Notes: generated from the sequence alone by a model not told the origin. A stretch of 64,000 nucleotides of DNA from an uncultured Clostridia bacterium (GCA_934130935.1 CAKOYQ010000002.1:62001-126000); one strand, 5' to 3'. Counted from the first letter of the stretch, positions 25,932 through 35,131 are shown. Made by a program: numbers and translations.

Positions 25932-27425
25932 TCAAGACTTACATCTCTCTAAATTTATAATTTTTGTTGCTACTTTTTCAATAAATATTTCATCATGCTC
26001 TACAAAAACAAGAGTAGGTTTGTAATTTAAAATAGTACCTTCTATCTGTATTCTTGTTAATATATCAATATAATTCAAAGGCTCATCCCATATATAAATA
26101 TTAGCTTGTTCTGATATACTTTTTGCAATTAAAATCTTTTTCTTTTGTCCTTCACTCATATCTTGTATATTGGTATCAAAATCTGATTTTGATAATCCCA
26201 TCTTTATTAACATTGCTTTAAATATGCTTTCATCTATTTTATTATCATTACCAAAGTTTTTTAAATTTCCTTTTAAATCTTCTGCACCTTGTGATACATA
26301 AGATATTTTCAAATTATTTATTTTTTTAAATTCTCCATTATATTGCATTTCTTTTCCTATCATAAGTTTTAGTATGCTTGACTTTCCAATTCCATTTTTA
26401 CCTATTATTGCAACTCTATCTCCATTATTTACTTCAAATGAAATAGGTTTGAATATTACTTGTTCATTGTACTTTATCTGCAATTTATTTATTAAAACTA
26501 ACGTATTTTTATTGCTTTCTAAAGGAATAATTTTTAAATCTTCATTTCTATCTATATTTCTTAATAAATTAGCTTTTTCATCTATTGCTTTTCTTGTTCT
26601 TTGTTCCATAACTTTTGAACTTTTCATCATCTTTGAAGCCTTATGTCCTACATATCCTTTGTCTATTGTAGTTTCTGAATTGTATTTTTTACTTTTTCTC
26701 TTTTCTGCTTCATTTGACCATTTTGCAGAATTTTTAGAGGCAATTTCAAGCCTATTTATATCTTTTTGTAACTTTTCATTTTTCATTATTTCAAAATTAT
26801 CTTGTCTATCCTTATTTTCTTTCCAAGATGAAAAATTACCTTGCCTAATTTCAATATTAGTATTATTTATAGCAATTATATGATTTACAACTTTATCTAA
26901 AAAATTTCTATCGTGAGATACTAAGATAAATCCCTTTTTCTTTTCTAAATAATTAACTAAATTATTTCTTGTTTCAATATCTAAATGATTAGTAGGCTCA
27001 TCTATAAGTAAAAAATTATTTTCTTTTAAAAATAAACTTATTAAAAGTATCTTTATTTGTTCTCCACCACTTAATAAATTAAAGTTTCTATATAATATTT
27101 CTGTATCAGTATTAAGCAAATTCAATTCTTTTATAATTTTCCATTCTTCAACATTTGGAGCAATTTCATTTACTATTTCTATTGACATTCTATCTTTATC
27201 TACAACTTCAAAAGGGAAATAATCAACATCAACATTTCTTGATATTGTTCCTTTATATTCATATTCTCCTTGCAATAATTTCAAAAATGTTGTTTTTCCT
27301 TTTCCATTCCTTCCAATTAGTCCGAGTTTCCAATCAGTATCTATATTAAAAGAAATATTTTCAAATATATTATTATAACTTCCGCTATATCCAAATGTTA
27401 AATTTTTTACACTTATTAAAGACAT
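25932..27425 (-). CDS. Lsa/Vga-like ABC-F ribosomal protection protein
   Basis: A 497-residue soluble ABC-F ATPase with two nucleotide-binding domains and no membrane segment. NBD1 has Walker A GRNGKGKTT (38-46), LSGGEQ and LLIDEPTNHLDIETR. A long charged linker follows, then NBD2 with GKNGIGKSS, the altered signature MSEGQKKK and IWDEPLNYID. The start (TDWKLGLIGRNGKGKTTFLKLL), SHDRNFLD and the last NBD match the Lsa/Vga/CplR group. Members of that group displace lincosamides, pleuromutilins and streptogramins A from the ribosome. Resistance is inferred; the gene has no obvious attenuation leader (40-base gap to the gene upstream). Confidence 0.88.
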   Translation of the reverse strand: MSLISVKNLTFGYSGSYNNIFENISFNIDTDWKLGLIGRNGKGKTTFLKLLQGEYEYKGTISRNVDVDYFPFEVVDKDRMSIEIVNEIAPNVEEWKIIKELNLLNTDTEILYRNFNLLSGGEQIKILLISLFLKENNFLLIDEPTNHLDIETRNNLVNYLEKKKGFILVSHDRNFLDKVVNHIIAINNTNIEIRQGNFSSWKENKDRQDNFEIMKNEKLQKDINRLEIASKNSAKWSNEAEKRKSKKYNSETTIDKGYVGHKASKMMKSSKVMEQRTRKAIDEKANLLRNIDRNEDLKIIPLESNKNTLVLINKLQIKYNEQVIFKPISFEVNNGDRVAIIGKNGIGKSSILKLMIGKEMQYNGEFKKINNLKISYVSQGAEDLKGNLKNFGNDNKIDESIFKAMLIKMGLSKSDFDTNIQDMSEGQKKKILIAKSISEQANIYIWDEPLNYIDILTRIQIEGTILNYKPTLVFVEHDEIFIEKVATKIINLERCKS

Positions 27426-27465
27426 TTTTCCTCCAATTCCAATTATGAGTTAAAACAAAATTGTT

Positions 27466-28504
27466 TCATTCTATTAGATCCTTTGAATAATAGTACATAT
27501 CTATACAGTGTAAATTTCCATCCCATAATTCTTTTTCATAATTATCAATAAAGAAATTTTTTATTGTTTTCTCATATTTATCAAAACCTTGTTTTACATA
27601 GAAAGGAATATTATTCTCTGTTGTTCCAACTAACATATTATTATATTTTTGTTTATAGTTATCACATAAATATTTTATCATTTTTTTTGCATAACCTTTG
27701 CCTCTATATTTTTCTTCTGTCGCAATATTTTTTAATTCACATGTATCATCATCTACTTTAGTTATAACAGCAACACAGGCAACTTCATTTTTATAAGTTA
27801 AAACAAATAAATCGCCATACACTAAATACTGTCTAATCAACTTTTCACTCGGGTCTGCCTTAAGCAATAAACTCATATATTGTTCCTTATTTTCTCTTTC
27901 TTTTCTTATAACAACACTTCGTTCAACAGGTAAAAATTCAAAGTTTTCTGGCAATTTTAGTTCAACTTTATTGTGGTTATCATTTGGAATCGGCATGCTA
28001 AACACACACCCACAATATTTTTGCATATATAAACCAAGTTCTCTTGCTTCATTTTGTCCCTCTCTAAACCCTGGACGAAAATCTCTATACAAAAATGTTA
28101 AATTATATTTTTGTGCCATTTCTTCTCCGATTTGCTTAAGGGCATCATGATTTTGATAAGGACTAATTAATAATGTAGTAGAAAATGTATCATATCCATT
28201 TTCTTTTGCATATTTTGCAGTTTGCTCAAGACGAACTCTATAACAATATTTAACACATCTATTTTCTAAATCATCTACTACATTTTTACAAAATTCCCTT
28301 AATCCATAATTTTCTTCAAATATAGCATTTATACCGTATATTTTTTGTATATTCTTTTAAAGTATCTCTTCTAGCTTTATATTCCATATATGGATGAATA
28401 TTTGGATTATACCAATATACAGTAGGCTCTATGCCTTCTTCTCTTAAACTCTTTATACAATATACACTGCATGGAGCACAGCATGTATGCAATAATAATT
28501 TCAT
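27466..28504 (-). CDS. queH: epoxyqueuosine reductase QueH fused to a GNAT domain, +1 frameshift at CGG
   Basis: The last step of queuosine synthesis. The QueH half begins LLLHTCCAPCSVYC (cysteines 8, 9, 12) and continues after a frame break with RCVKYCYR, FRPGFREGQ and KYCGCVFS, which bind a 4Fe-4S cluster. A GNAT acetyltransferase domain follows (CELKNIATEEKYRGKGYAKK). The zero frame ends after 62 residues. At codon 57 (CGG, 28336-28334), skipping the C gives GGT ATA AAT and restores YTKNI-GINAIFEENYGL, which fits the family. The whole gene is 3n+1 bases, so 345 residues would be made. This is either a true +1 frameshift, a mutation or a sequence error; see findings. SD is good and the ATG is at 28504. 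Confidence 0.85.
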
Positions 28505-28538
28505 TTTTTTCTCCCCTTTGCTACATTCTTTCTATTCC

Positions 28539-29570
28539 TCATCCCAAATATGGATATCCTAAATGTTGATACGCTGATGGCATTACCATTCTACCTCTTG
28601 GGGTTCTTGATATAAATCCTATTTGAATCAAATAAGGTTCATACACATCTTCAATAGTATCGATTTCCTCCCCCAACGAAACCGAAATTGCCTCAATTCC
28701 TACAGGTCTTCCTTGATATTGATTTATCATAACATCTAAAATTCTTCTATCAACCTCATCTAGCCCAAGCTCATCTATCTCTAATTGATTTAACGCATGT
28801 TTTGCTATTTTTAAATTAATTTTTCCATCACTTAAAACAACTGCATAATCTCTAACTCTTTTTAATAATCTATTTGCAATTCTAGGAGTCCCTCTAGCTC
28901 TTCTTGCAATCTCCATTGCAGATTCATCTTCAATTTCTACCCCCAATATTTTTGCTGATCTTTTTATAATTACCTTTAAGTCTTCTGGCGAATACAATTC
29001 TAATTTATTAATAATTCCAAACCTATCCCTTAATGGTGTTGTTAATGACCCAGCTTTTGTTGTTGCTCCTATTAAAGTAAATTTAGGAAGATCAATTCTA
29101 ATTGATTTCGCACTTGGGCCAGTTCCTATAACAATATCTAATGTGTAATCTTCTAATGCAGGATATAAAATCTCCTCTACATTTTTGCTTAATCTATGAA
29201 TTTCATCTATAAATAATACATCATGTTCTGACAAGCTTGTCAATATTGCTGCTAAATCTCCTGGTTTTTCTATTGCTGGACCAGATGTTATTTTTATGTT
29301 TGATTTCATTTCATTTGCAATAATATTTGCTATTGTTGTTTTTCCAAGTCCAGGTGGTCCATAAAATAAACAATGATCAAGTGGTTCGCCTCTTTTTTTT
29401 GCCGCTTCTATATATATTTTCATATTTTCTTTTACTTTTGTCTGCCCAATATATTCATTTAGTGTTTGTGGTCTTAACGAAGTTTCTAATCTTTCTTCTT
29501 TCCTATCTTCTAATTCTGGTCTTACTAATGATATATTATCTATATTTTCCTGTTGCAATTCCTTTTTCAT
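28539..29570 (-). CDS. ruvB: Holliday junction branch-migration ATPase RuvB
   Basis: A 343-residue AAA+ motor that, with RuvA, drives branch migration of recombination intermediates. Walker A is GPPGLGKTT, Walker B is LFIDEIHR, sensor 1 is LIGATTKAG, and the arginine-finger region LTTPLRDRFG and sensor 2 TPRIANRLLKR are in place. A C-terminal winged helix reads RTPRGR near the end. A sigma-A promoter is at 29612-29640. ruvA and ruvC are not adjacent. It heads the run ruvB-queH-ABC-F and following genes. Confidence 0.98.
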   Translation of the reverse strand: MKKELQQENIDNISLVRPELEDRKEERLETSLRPQTLNEYIGQTKVKENMKIYIEAAKKRGEPLDHCLFYGPPGLGKTTIANIIANEMKSNIKITSGPAIEKPGDLAAILTSLSEHDVLFIDEIHRLSKNVEEILYPALEDYTLDIVIGTGPSAKSIRIDLPKFTLIGATTKAGSLTTPLRDRFGIINKLELYSPEDLKVIIKRSAKILGVEIEDESAMEIARRARGTPRIANRLLKRVRDYAVVLSDGKINLKIAKHALNQLEIDELGLDEVDRRILDVMINQYQGRPVGIEAISVSLGEEIDTIEDVYEPYLIQIGFISRTPRGRMVMPSAYQHLGYPYLG

Positions 29571-29611
29571 TTATACTATTTTTCCTTTCATAAAGCTTTT
29601 TTCTTCTTCAA

Positions 29612-29640
29612 ATTATATCAAACATGTTCTATTTTTGCAA
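29612..29640 (-). promoter_or_regulatory. sigma-A promoter of ruvB
   Basis: On the minus strand: TTGCAA (29640-29635), a 17-base spacer, then TATAAT (29617-29612). The ruvB start codon lies about 40 bases downstream. Confidence 0.7.
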
Positions 29641-29711
29641 TGCTTTTATATATTTAGTTATGGGAGCCATTTATTGATATTTAAAAGAATTAAAAGAAAG
29701 GAATTAATCTA

Positions 29712-31052
29712 TTGAAAGTATTAAAAATATTTATATTAAATACTATAATTTTATTTGTTAGTACTGTATTATTGCAGATAATACAAATGTTTTTTAGTAT
29801 ATATATTTCCAACACTATTGGAGAAGAGGCTGTTGGTGTTTTTTCACTTGTAATGTCTGTATATATGTTTGGGATAACACTTGCATCAGCAGGTATAAAT
29901 ATATCTGCAACACGAATAGTCGCTGAAGAACTTGCATGTCAAAATGAAATTGGTGCCAAAAAAGCTGCTCGAAGATGTATATTTTTTAGTCTTGTTTTTA
30001 GTATTTGTGCAAGTCTTATATTTCTAATGTCTGCTGATTTTATAACAGTTCATTGTTTACACAATCGAATTAGTAAAAATGTAATATATTTAATTTGTTT
30101 AGCTCTTCCTTTCATCTCGATGTCATCAGCTATAAATGGTTATTTTACAGCTGTAAGGCGTGTCTACAAAAATGCTTTTGCAAAATTCTTTGAAGAATTT
30201 GTAAAAATTGCATGTACAGCTATTCTTCTAAAATCTTTCATGCCTGATGGAATAAATTATGCATGCTATTCTCTTATCTTAGCTGATGTGATTTCAGAAA
30301 TCACATCATTTATACATTTGTATTTTTTATACATTCGAGATGAACATGGGACACTTATCGAGTCAAGATATAAAGATTTAGATAGCTATAATAAACGTAT
30401 TTTGCGCATTGCAATACCAGTTGCATTAACATCTTATTTACGTTCTGGTTTATCAACAATAAAGCAACTGATTATTCCATCAAGTTTGCAAAAAAGTGGA
30501 ATGAACTCATCAAATTCACTTATATCTTATGGAATTGTTAATGGAATGGCAATGCCTATTATAATGTTCCCTGTAAGCCTAATTGCTAGTTTTAGTAGTT
30601 TACTTATTCCTGAATTTTCAAGATATTACACACAAGAAAAATATAAAAAAATAAAAAGTGTTTCATCATTTATCTTGATTTGCACTTTTATTTTTTCGAT
30701 AATTGTAGCTATATTAATTTTTGTTTACTCAGATGAACTAAGTAATTTTATTTATCATAAATCTGAAATTGCAAAATATTTGCGTATCCTTTCTCCTTTG
30801 GTTATTGTTATGTACTTAGATATTGTTATTGACAGTATTTTAAAAGGGCTAGATGCTCAAGTTGATGTAATGGTTGTTAATGTTATTGATTGCTTTATCA
30901 GTATTGCTTTTATTTATTTCTTAGTTCCTATTTTGGGCTTTAGTGGATATATCATTTCTATTTTTATTAGCGAAATTATTAATTTTAGTTTTAGTGGTTA
31001 TAGACTATTGAAAATATTAAAAAATATGGGACATTTGGGGTCGGGTACATAA
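29712..31052 (+). CDS. spoVB: SpoVB-like lipid/polysaccharide flippase
   Basis: A 446-residue polytopic protein (about 12-14 hydrophobic segments) of the MATE/MVF flippase superfamily. The pattern YISNTIGEEAVGVFSLVMSV, ASAGINISATRIVAEE and PVSLIASFSSLLIPEFSRYY marks the SpoVB/YtgP group. In Bacillus SpoVB is needed for spore cortex peptidoglycan, probably by moving lipid-linked precursors. It starts on TTG at 29712 with AGAAAGGA upstream; no ATG fits better. The last residues, GHLGSGT, and the stop codon come from a REP-like palindrome at 31028. Other Firmicutes carry several related flippases, so a non-sporulation role is possible. Confidence 0.88.
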   Translation: MKVLKIFILNTIILFVSTVLLQIIQMFFSIYISNTIGEEAVGVFSLVMSVYMFGITLASAGINISATRIVAEELACQNEIGAKKAARRCIFFSLVFSICASLIFLMSADFITVHCLHNRISKNVIYLICLALPFISMSSAINGYFTAVRRVYKNAFAKFFEEFVKIACTAILLKSFMPDGINYACYSLILADVISEITSFIHLYFLYIRDEHGTLIESRYKDLDSYNKRILRIAIPVALTSYLRSGLSTIKQLIIPSSLQKSGMNSSNSLISYGIVNGMAMPIIMFPVSLIASFSSLLIPEFSRYYTQEKYKKIKSVSSFILICTFIFSIIVAILIFVYSDELSNFIYHKSEIAKYLRILSPLVIVMYLDIVIDSILKGLDAQVDVMVVNVIDCFISIAFIYFLVPILGFSGYIISIFISEIINFSFSGYRLLKILKNMGHLGSGT

Positions 31053-31097
31053 TTTACCTATTTTAAAAAGTAACTATGTATCTGGCCCAATTTTCCC
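31028..31097. repeat. long REP-like palindrome at the spoVB 3' end
   Basis: An imperfect inverted repeat of about 30 bp per arm: GGGACATTTGGGGTCGGG at the left, and a right arm ending GGCCCAATTTTCCC, with a 12-base loop. The left arm carries the TTTGGGGTCGG core of the 33-bp repeats at 6086 and 45008. It encodes the last seven residues and stop codon of spoVB and lies between convergent genes, so it may also terminate transcription. Confidence 0.7.
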
Positions 31098-31106
31098 TCC
31101 TCTAAA

Positions 31107-31832
31107 TTAATATAGTTCAATCAAAGCATGTAATATACTTTCATCACTATTCTTGACAATCACAAAATGTTTTCCATCAATAAAACTATACTTGCATTTG
31201 ACTACCTCTCCCAATTTAATTTCTCTCTTATATGTAATTCTAACATTATTTAGTTGCCCCTGTTTATAAACTTTATCTGGCAATGTTTCATTTGCTAAGT
31301 CAATATAATTTAAATTATGCATATGATTATTTACATCTATATCTGATTTTCTTGCAGTATATTCTTTCTCTAGTTCATATTCTTTTGGTACTTGTATTTT
31401 CTCAAATTCCTCATTACTAAATGCAAACTTATTTAACTCTGGCTCATAACTTTCAAGTAAATCTGGCTCTATTCTCGCTATTTTTCTTTTTTCTGTATCT
31501 ACTAAAACCCATTTTGAAGCTGCAAGTACTATTACATTTCCTTGTTCATCATGTATTTCAAAGTCACGATATGCATAACATTTAATTGAGTTTCTTGACC
31601 ATGTTATAACTTTTATTCTTTCAGCATAATTGGGCCTTCTTATAACTTGTACATTCCACTCTAATATTAACCATGTTAAATGTGTACGAGGAATATCAAG
31701 TATTCCAAATCCAGCTATATTAGAGTGCTTTCCACCAACATCTTCTAAATAACTTAATATTGCTTTATTTGTTGCTTTATTATTTTTGTCTATATCTGAT
31801 AATTTTATTGTATATTCATTCTCTACAAACAT
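31107..31832 (-). CDS. acyl-ACP thioesterase
   Basis: A 241-residue double hot-dog enzyme (PF01643 type) that releases fatty acids from acyl carrier protein. Key features are DVGGKHSNIAGFG near the N-terminus, THLTWLILEWNVQ, WVLVDTEKRK and the second-domain RKSDIDVNNHMHNLNYIDLA with the N-H-H pattern. The start is set at the ATG at 31832, which has GGAAGGAG 5 bases upstream. An ATG 15 bases earlier overlaps the pgi stop and lies over that ribosome site. It is translated right after pgi. Confidence 0.92.
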   Translation of the reverse strand: MFVENEYTIKLSDIDKNNKATNKAILSYLEDVGGKHSNIAGFGILDIPRTHLTWLILEWNVQVIRRPNYAERIKVITWSRNSIKCYAYRDFEIHDEQGNVIVLAASKWVLVDTEKRKIARIEPDLLESYEPELNKFAFSNEEFEKIQVPKEYELEKEYTARKSDIDVNNHMHNLNYIDLANETLPDKVYKQGQLNNVRITYKREIKLGEVVKCKYSFIDGKHFVIVKNSDESILHALIELY

Positions 31833-31846
31833 TGCTGCTCCTTCCA

Positions 31847-33154
31847 TTAATATCCTGGTTTTTCTAATAATTTAAACATGTTCTTCTTATATTTTTCAAC
31901 ACCTGGCTGATTAAATGGATTTACACCAAGAATCATCCCTGACATGGCACAAGCTTTTTCAAAAAAGTAAATCAAATGTCCAATAGTTTCCTCTGTTAAA
32001 GCAGGTAATTCTATTACTATATTAGGCACGTCACCAGATACATGTGCATCAATCGTTCCCTCCATAGCTTTTTTATTTATATAATCCAAGCTTTTGCCAG
32101 ACAAATAATTTAGTCCATCTAAATTATCTTCATCTTCTCTAATTTTAATATCTGAATTTGATTTCTCTATTCTTATTACTGTTTCAAATAGGTTTCTTCT
32201 TCCTTCTTGAATATATTGCCCCATTGAATGTAAATCTGTAGTAAAATCAACACCTGCAGGAAATATTCCAAGTTGGTCTTTTCCCTCACTTTCTCCATAT
32301 AGTTGCTTCCACCATTCTGTAAAATAGTGCATTTTAGGTTCATAATTTACTAATATTTCTGTATTTTTATATAATTTATATAAAATATTTCTGACTATTG
32401 CATATTGATAGCATGCATTATATTTTAGGTTTGAATCTTCGTATTTTGTTTGGGCAGTTCTTGCACCTTCCATCAATTTATCTATATCTATTCCAGCTAC
32501 TGAAATTGGTAATAAACCAACAGCTGTTAAAACTGAATATCTTCCTCCAACATTGTCTGGAATTACAAATGTTTCATACCCTTCTGAATTAGCAAGTGTT
32601 TTTAATGCTCCTCTTTCTTTATCTGTTGTAACATAAATTCTACTTCTTGCCTCTTCTATTCCATATCTATTTTCTAACATTTCTCTAAAAATCCTAAATG
32701 CAAGAGCTGGCTCTGTTGTAGTTCCAGATTTTGATATTACATTTACTGAAAAATCTTTTGTTCCAAGTACCTCAATTAAGTCATTGATATAATTTGGACT
32801 TAAATTATTTCCTACATATAATATTTGTGGATGTTTTCTCTTTTCTTCTGGTAGCATATTGTCAAATGTATTTGTTAAGCTTTCTATTACAGCCCTTGCC
32901 CCTAAATATGAGCCACCAATTCCAATAACAATAAGTACTTCTGAATCTTCTTGGATTCTTTTTGCTGATGCTTTTATTCTTTCAAATTCTTCTTTGTCAT
33001 AATTTGTTGGTAATTCAAGCCATCCAACAAAATCTTTCTCATCATTTGCTCTTTTATGTAATTCTTGATGAATCTGTTCTACTTTTTCTTTGTATTTCAT
33101 AACTGCTTTTTGGTCTACTCCTGTGTTTTTTAAATTAAGTTTTAAATTCAACAT
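31847..33154 (-). CDS. pgi: glucose-6-phosphate isomerase
   Basis: A 435-residue glycolytic enzyme converting glucose-6-phosphate to fructose-6-phosphate. Family signatures are VIGIGGSYLGARA, VNVISKSGTTTEPALAFR, GGRYSVLTAVGLLPI and the C-terminal NPFNQPGVEKYK. It is the short form common in Firmicutes. I prefer the ATG at 33154, but a GTG nine bases upstream is also possible; both share AAGGGAAAGTGAAG. It lies in a cluster with rpe and rsgA. Confidence 0.96.
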   Translation of the reverse strand: MLNLKLNLKNTGVDQKAVMKYKEKVEQIHQELHKRANDEKDFVGWLELPTNYDKEEFERIKASAKRIQEDSEVLIVIGIGGSYLGARAVIESLTNTFDNMLPEEKRKHPQILYVGNNLSPNYINDLIEVLGTKDFSVNVISKSGTTTEPALAFRIFREMLENRYGIEEARSRIYVTTDKERGALKTLANSEGYETFVIPDNVGGRYSVLTAVGLLPISVAGIDIDKLMEGARTAQTKYEDSNLKYNACYQYAIVRNILYKLYKNTEILVNYEPKMHYFTEWWKQLYGESEGKDQLGIFPAGVDFTTDLHSMGQYIQEGRRNLFETVIRIEKSNSDIKIREDEDNLDGLNYLSGKSLDYINKKAMEGTIDAHVSGDVPNIVIELPALTEETIGHLIYFFEKACAMSGMILGVNPFNQPGVEKYKKNMFKLLEKPGY

Positions 33155-33235
33155 AATCTTCACTTTCCCTTGTACAAAATTTAGGTTTTTAATGGGTGAA
33201 CCTATAAACCTTTTATACTTTTAAAAAGTAATTAA

Positions 33236-33901
33236 CTAAGAAATTCCTTTTAGTTCATCAATAATAACCTTATAATCAGATGCCATTAAGATTGCTGTTC
33301 CTGCCACTAAAACGTTTGCGCCTGCATCTTTAACTCTTTGTGCTGTTTTTAAATTGATTCCTCCATCAACTTCAATATCTATTTCTATATTTTTCTTTTC
33401 AATATATGTTTTCAATTCTGATATTTTTGATAACATATCTGTTATTAATGTCTGCCCACCTTTACCTGGTTCAACTGTCATTACTAAACACATATGAATA
33501 TATGGTAGATATTCATAGACACTTTCAATTACAGTTTCTGGTTTTACTGCTATGCCAACTCTTGACCCCTTTTCTTTTATTAAGTTAATATTTCTCATAA
33601 CTTCTTCTTTGTTTTTACATGCTTCTAAATGAAATGTTATGATATTAGGTTCCATTGCTGAAAAAGCTTCAATTCCTGTTTCGATATCTTTTACCATTAA
33701 ATGTATATCCATCGGTAAATTTGATATTCTTCTAATATAACTACTATATTCAAGCATATTTTGGTATGTGTTCTTTTCTACAAATTCTCCATCCATTACA
33801 TCTATATGAAAATAGTCTGTTTTTGACTTTTCTAAAGCTAAAAATGTTTCTGCTTCTTTTCCTTTTTCTACATTCAATATCGACGTTGATACTTCTATCA
33901 T
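33236..33901 (-). CDS. rpe: ribulose-phosphate 3-epimerase
   Basis: A 221-residue TIM-barrel enzyme of the pentose phosphate pathway that interconverts ribulose-5- and xylulose-5-phosphate. Motifs: HIDVMDGEFV (metal ligands), MDIHLMV, TFHLEAC, MTVEPGKGGQ and EVDGGINLKTA. N-terminal ISTSILN-like start is slightly altered. It follows rsgA by 15 bases, an rsgA-rpe order common in Firmicutes. SD GAGGAGG. Confidence 0.96.
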   Translation of the reverse strand: MIEVSTSILNVEKGKEAETFLALEKSKTDYFHIDVMDGEFVEKNTYQNMLEYSSYIRRISNLPMDIHLMVKDIETGIEAFSAMEPNIITFHLEACKNKEEVMRNINLIKEKGSRVGIAVKPETVIESVYEYLPYIHMCLVMTVEPGKGGQTLITDMLSKISELKTYIEKKNIEIDIEVDGGINLKTAQRVKDAGANVLVAGTAILMASDYKVIIDELKGIS

Positions 33902-33916
33902 TACAATATCCTCCTC

Positions 33917-34793
33917 TTACCATCTATGTTTTTCTTTATCTTTTAACTCTTCATAAATAGTACAATATCTATCATATCTTTCTTGTGAAATCTTCCCATC
34001 TTTAATTGCTTTCTTTATCCCACAATTCTGTTCTTTTATATGAGTACATCCGAACAAATTCGCATTTTTGAATTTCTGAATTAAATTCTTTAAACATTTC
34101 ACTTAAATTAGCACTTTCAATTTCGCTTATTTCAAAACTTGAAAATCCTGGTGTATCTGCTATATATGTATCTTTTTCTAATTCATATAATTTTGTATCA
34201 GTTGTTGTATTTTTTCCTTTTTTATTCTTTTTACTTATTTCTCCTTCTCGTGTTTTGTTAGTTTCAAACAGTACATTTATTATACTTGATTTTCCTACTC
34301 CTGAATTTCCTGAAAATACACTTATTTTATTTTTTAATTGTTTTTTTAACTCATCTATGCCCTGACCTTGCTTTGCACTTGTAATTATTATGTTGTAACC
34401 AGCTTTTTTGTATAATTCTTCTATTTCTCTATAGGTGTCCTGTAAATCAATTTTATTTATTACTATTATTGAATCTATGCCCATCTTTTCTGCATATGCT
34501 AATTGTTTATCTAACATTAACAAATCTGGTTTTGGATTCTTCGTTGATATGATAAACACTATCTGATCTATATTTGCAATTTTAGGTCTTTTTATTTCAT
34601 TTGTTCTCGGTTCAATTTTTTCTATTATTGCTAATTTTTTTTCTTGATCTGTTATTTGTATTTCTACTCTATCTCCTACCAATGGCGTAATCTCTTCATT
34701 TTTAAATCTTCCTCTTGCATATGCTTCATATAGTCCTTCTTTTGTCTCTATTTTATATGTATTAGATATGTTTCCTATTATTATTCCTTGCAT
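33917..34793 (-). CDS. rsgA: ribosome small-subunit GTPase RsgA, +1 frameshift at CGG
   Basis: A circularly permuted GTPase that helps mature the 30S subunit. It has an OB-fold start, G4 NKID (113-116), G5 SAK (139-141), G1 GNSGVGKSS (162-170), G3 DTPG (213-216), then a zinc knuckle. The zero frame reads KCEFV and then a wrong tail of 15 residues. At codon 248 (CGG, 34052-34050), skipping the C gives CEFV-GCTHIKEQNC, the expected Cys-x-Phe-x-x-Cys-x-His...Cys zinc site, and continues to a stop at 33917. The gene is 3n+1 bases (291 residues if shifted). Without the shift the zinc site is lost. A promoter lies at 34820-34848. Confidence 0.9.
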
Positions 34794-34819
34794 AGCTCTC
34801 CTTTTTTTATTTTTTCTTA

Positions 34820-34848
34820 ACTATATCACAGTTTTTACAAAAATACAA
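34820..34848 (-). promoter_or_regulatory. sigma-A promoter of rsgA
   Basis: On the minus strand: TTGTAT (34848-34843), a 17-base spacer, then TATAGT (34825-34820), about 27 bases before the rsgA start codon. Confidence 0.6.
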
Positions 34849-34870
34849 TATTTAGAAATTTTTCTTTTTA

Positions 34871-35131
34871 AAATAGTTACTAGGTAATATGTAATATAAA
34901 TTAATATATAAAATGCGTAGACATATAAGCTTTGAATGGAATGATGAATGTGCATGGAAAAATTTTAGAAATTCTATGCAATTTTATGGAAAGAGTTCAC
35001 GAGAGTGGAAGGGTGCCATAAAATAAATTAGAATTTCTTAAATTTTGTAATAAACCGAAGAATGAAATGAAAAGCTTATATGTCTACGCATTTTATGCAT
35101 TAATTTATATTAGTCATTACTAACTAAACTA
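34871..35131. repeat. 260-bp imperfect palindrome (MITE-like or structured)
   Basis: The outer arms (34872-34933 and 35071-35131) are inverted copies. About 40 of the inner 42 positions match, including AAAATGCGTAGACATATAAG against its complement. The fold continues inward: AGAAATTCTA and ATTTTATGG at 34958-34989 face matching segments at 35017-35045. The apex is near TTCACGAGAGTGGAA. It is bordered by divergent promoters rather than transcribed as a leader of either neighbour. No terminal transposase gene is present. Confidence 0.8.

Noticed and set aside
28341..28346. Poly-A slippage as the cause of the queH break
   Set aside because: The repaired protein fits the family worse than the one obtained by skipping the C of CGG five bases away. 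It remains a fallback explanation.
27466..28504. Calling queH, rsgA and mtaB pseudogenes
   Set aside because: Each has exactly one extra base, intact sequence on both sides and the same codon at the break, which is not what random decay looks like.
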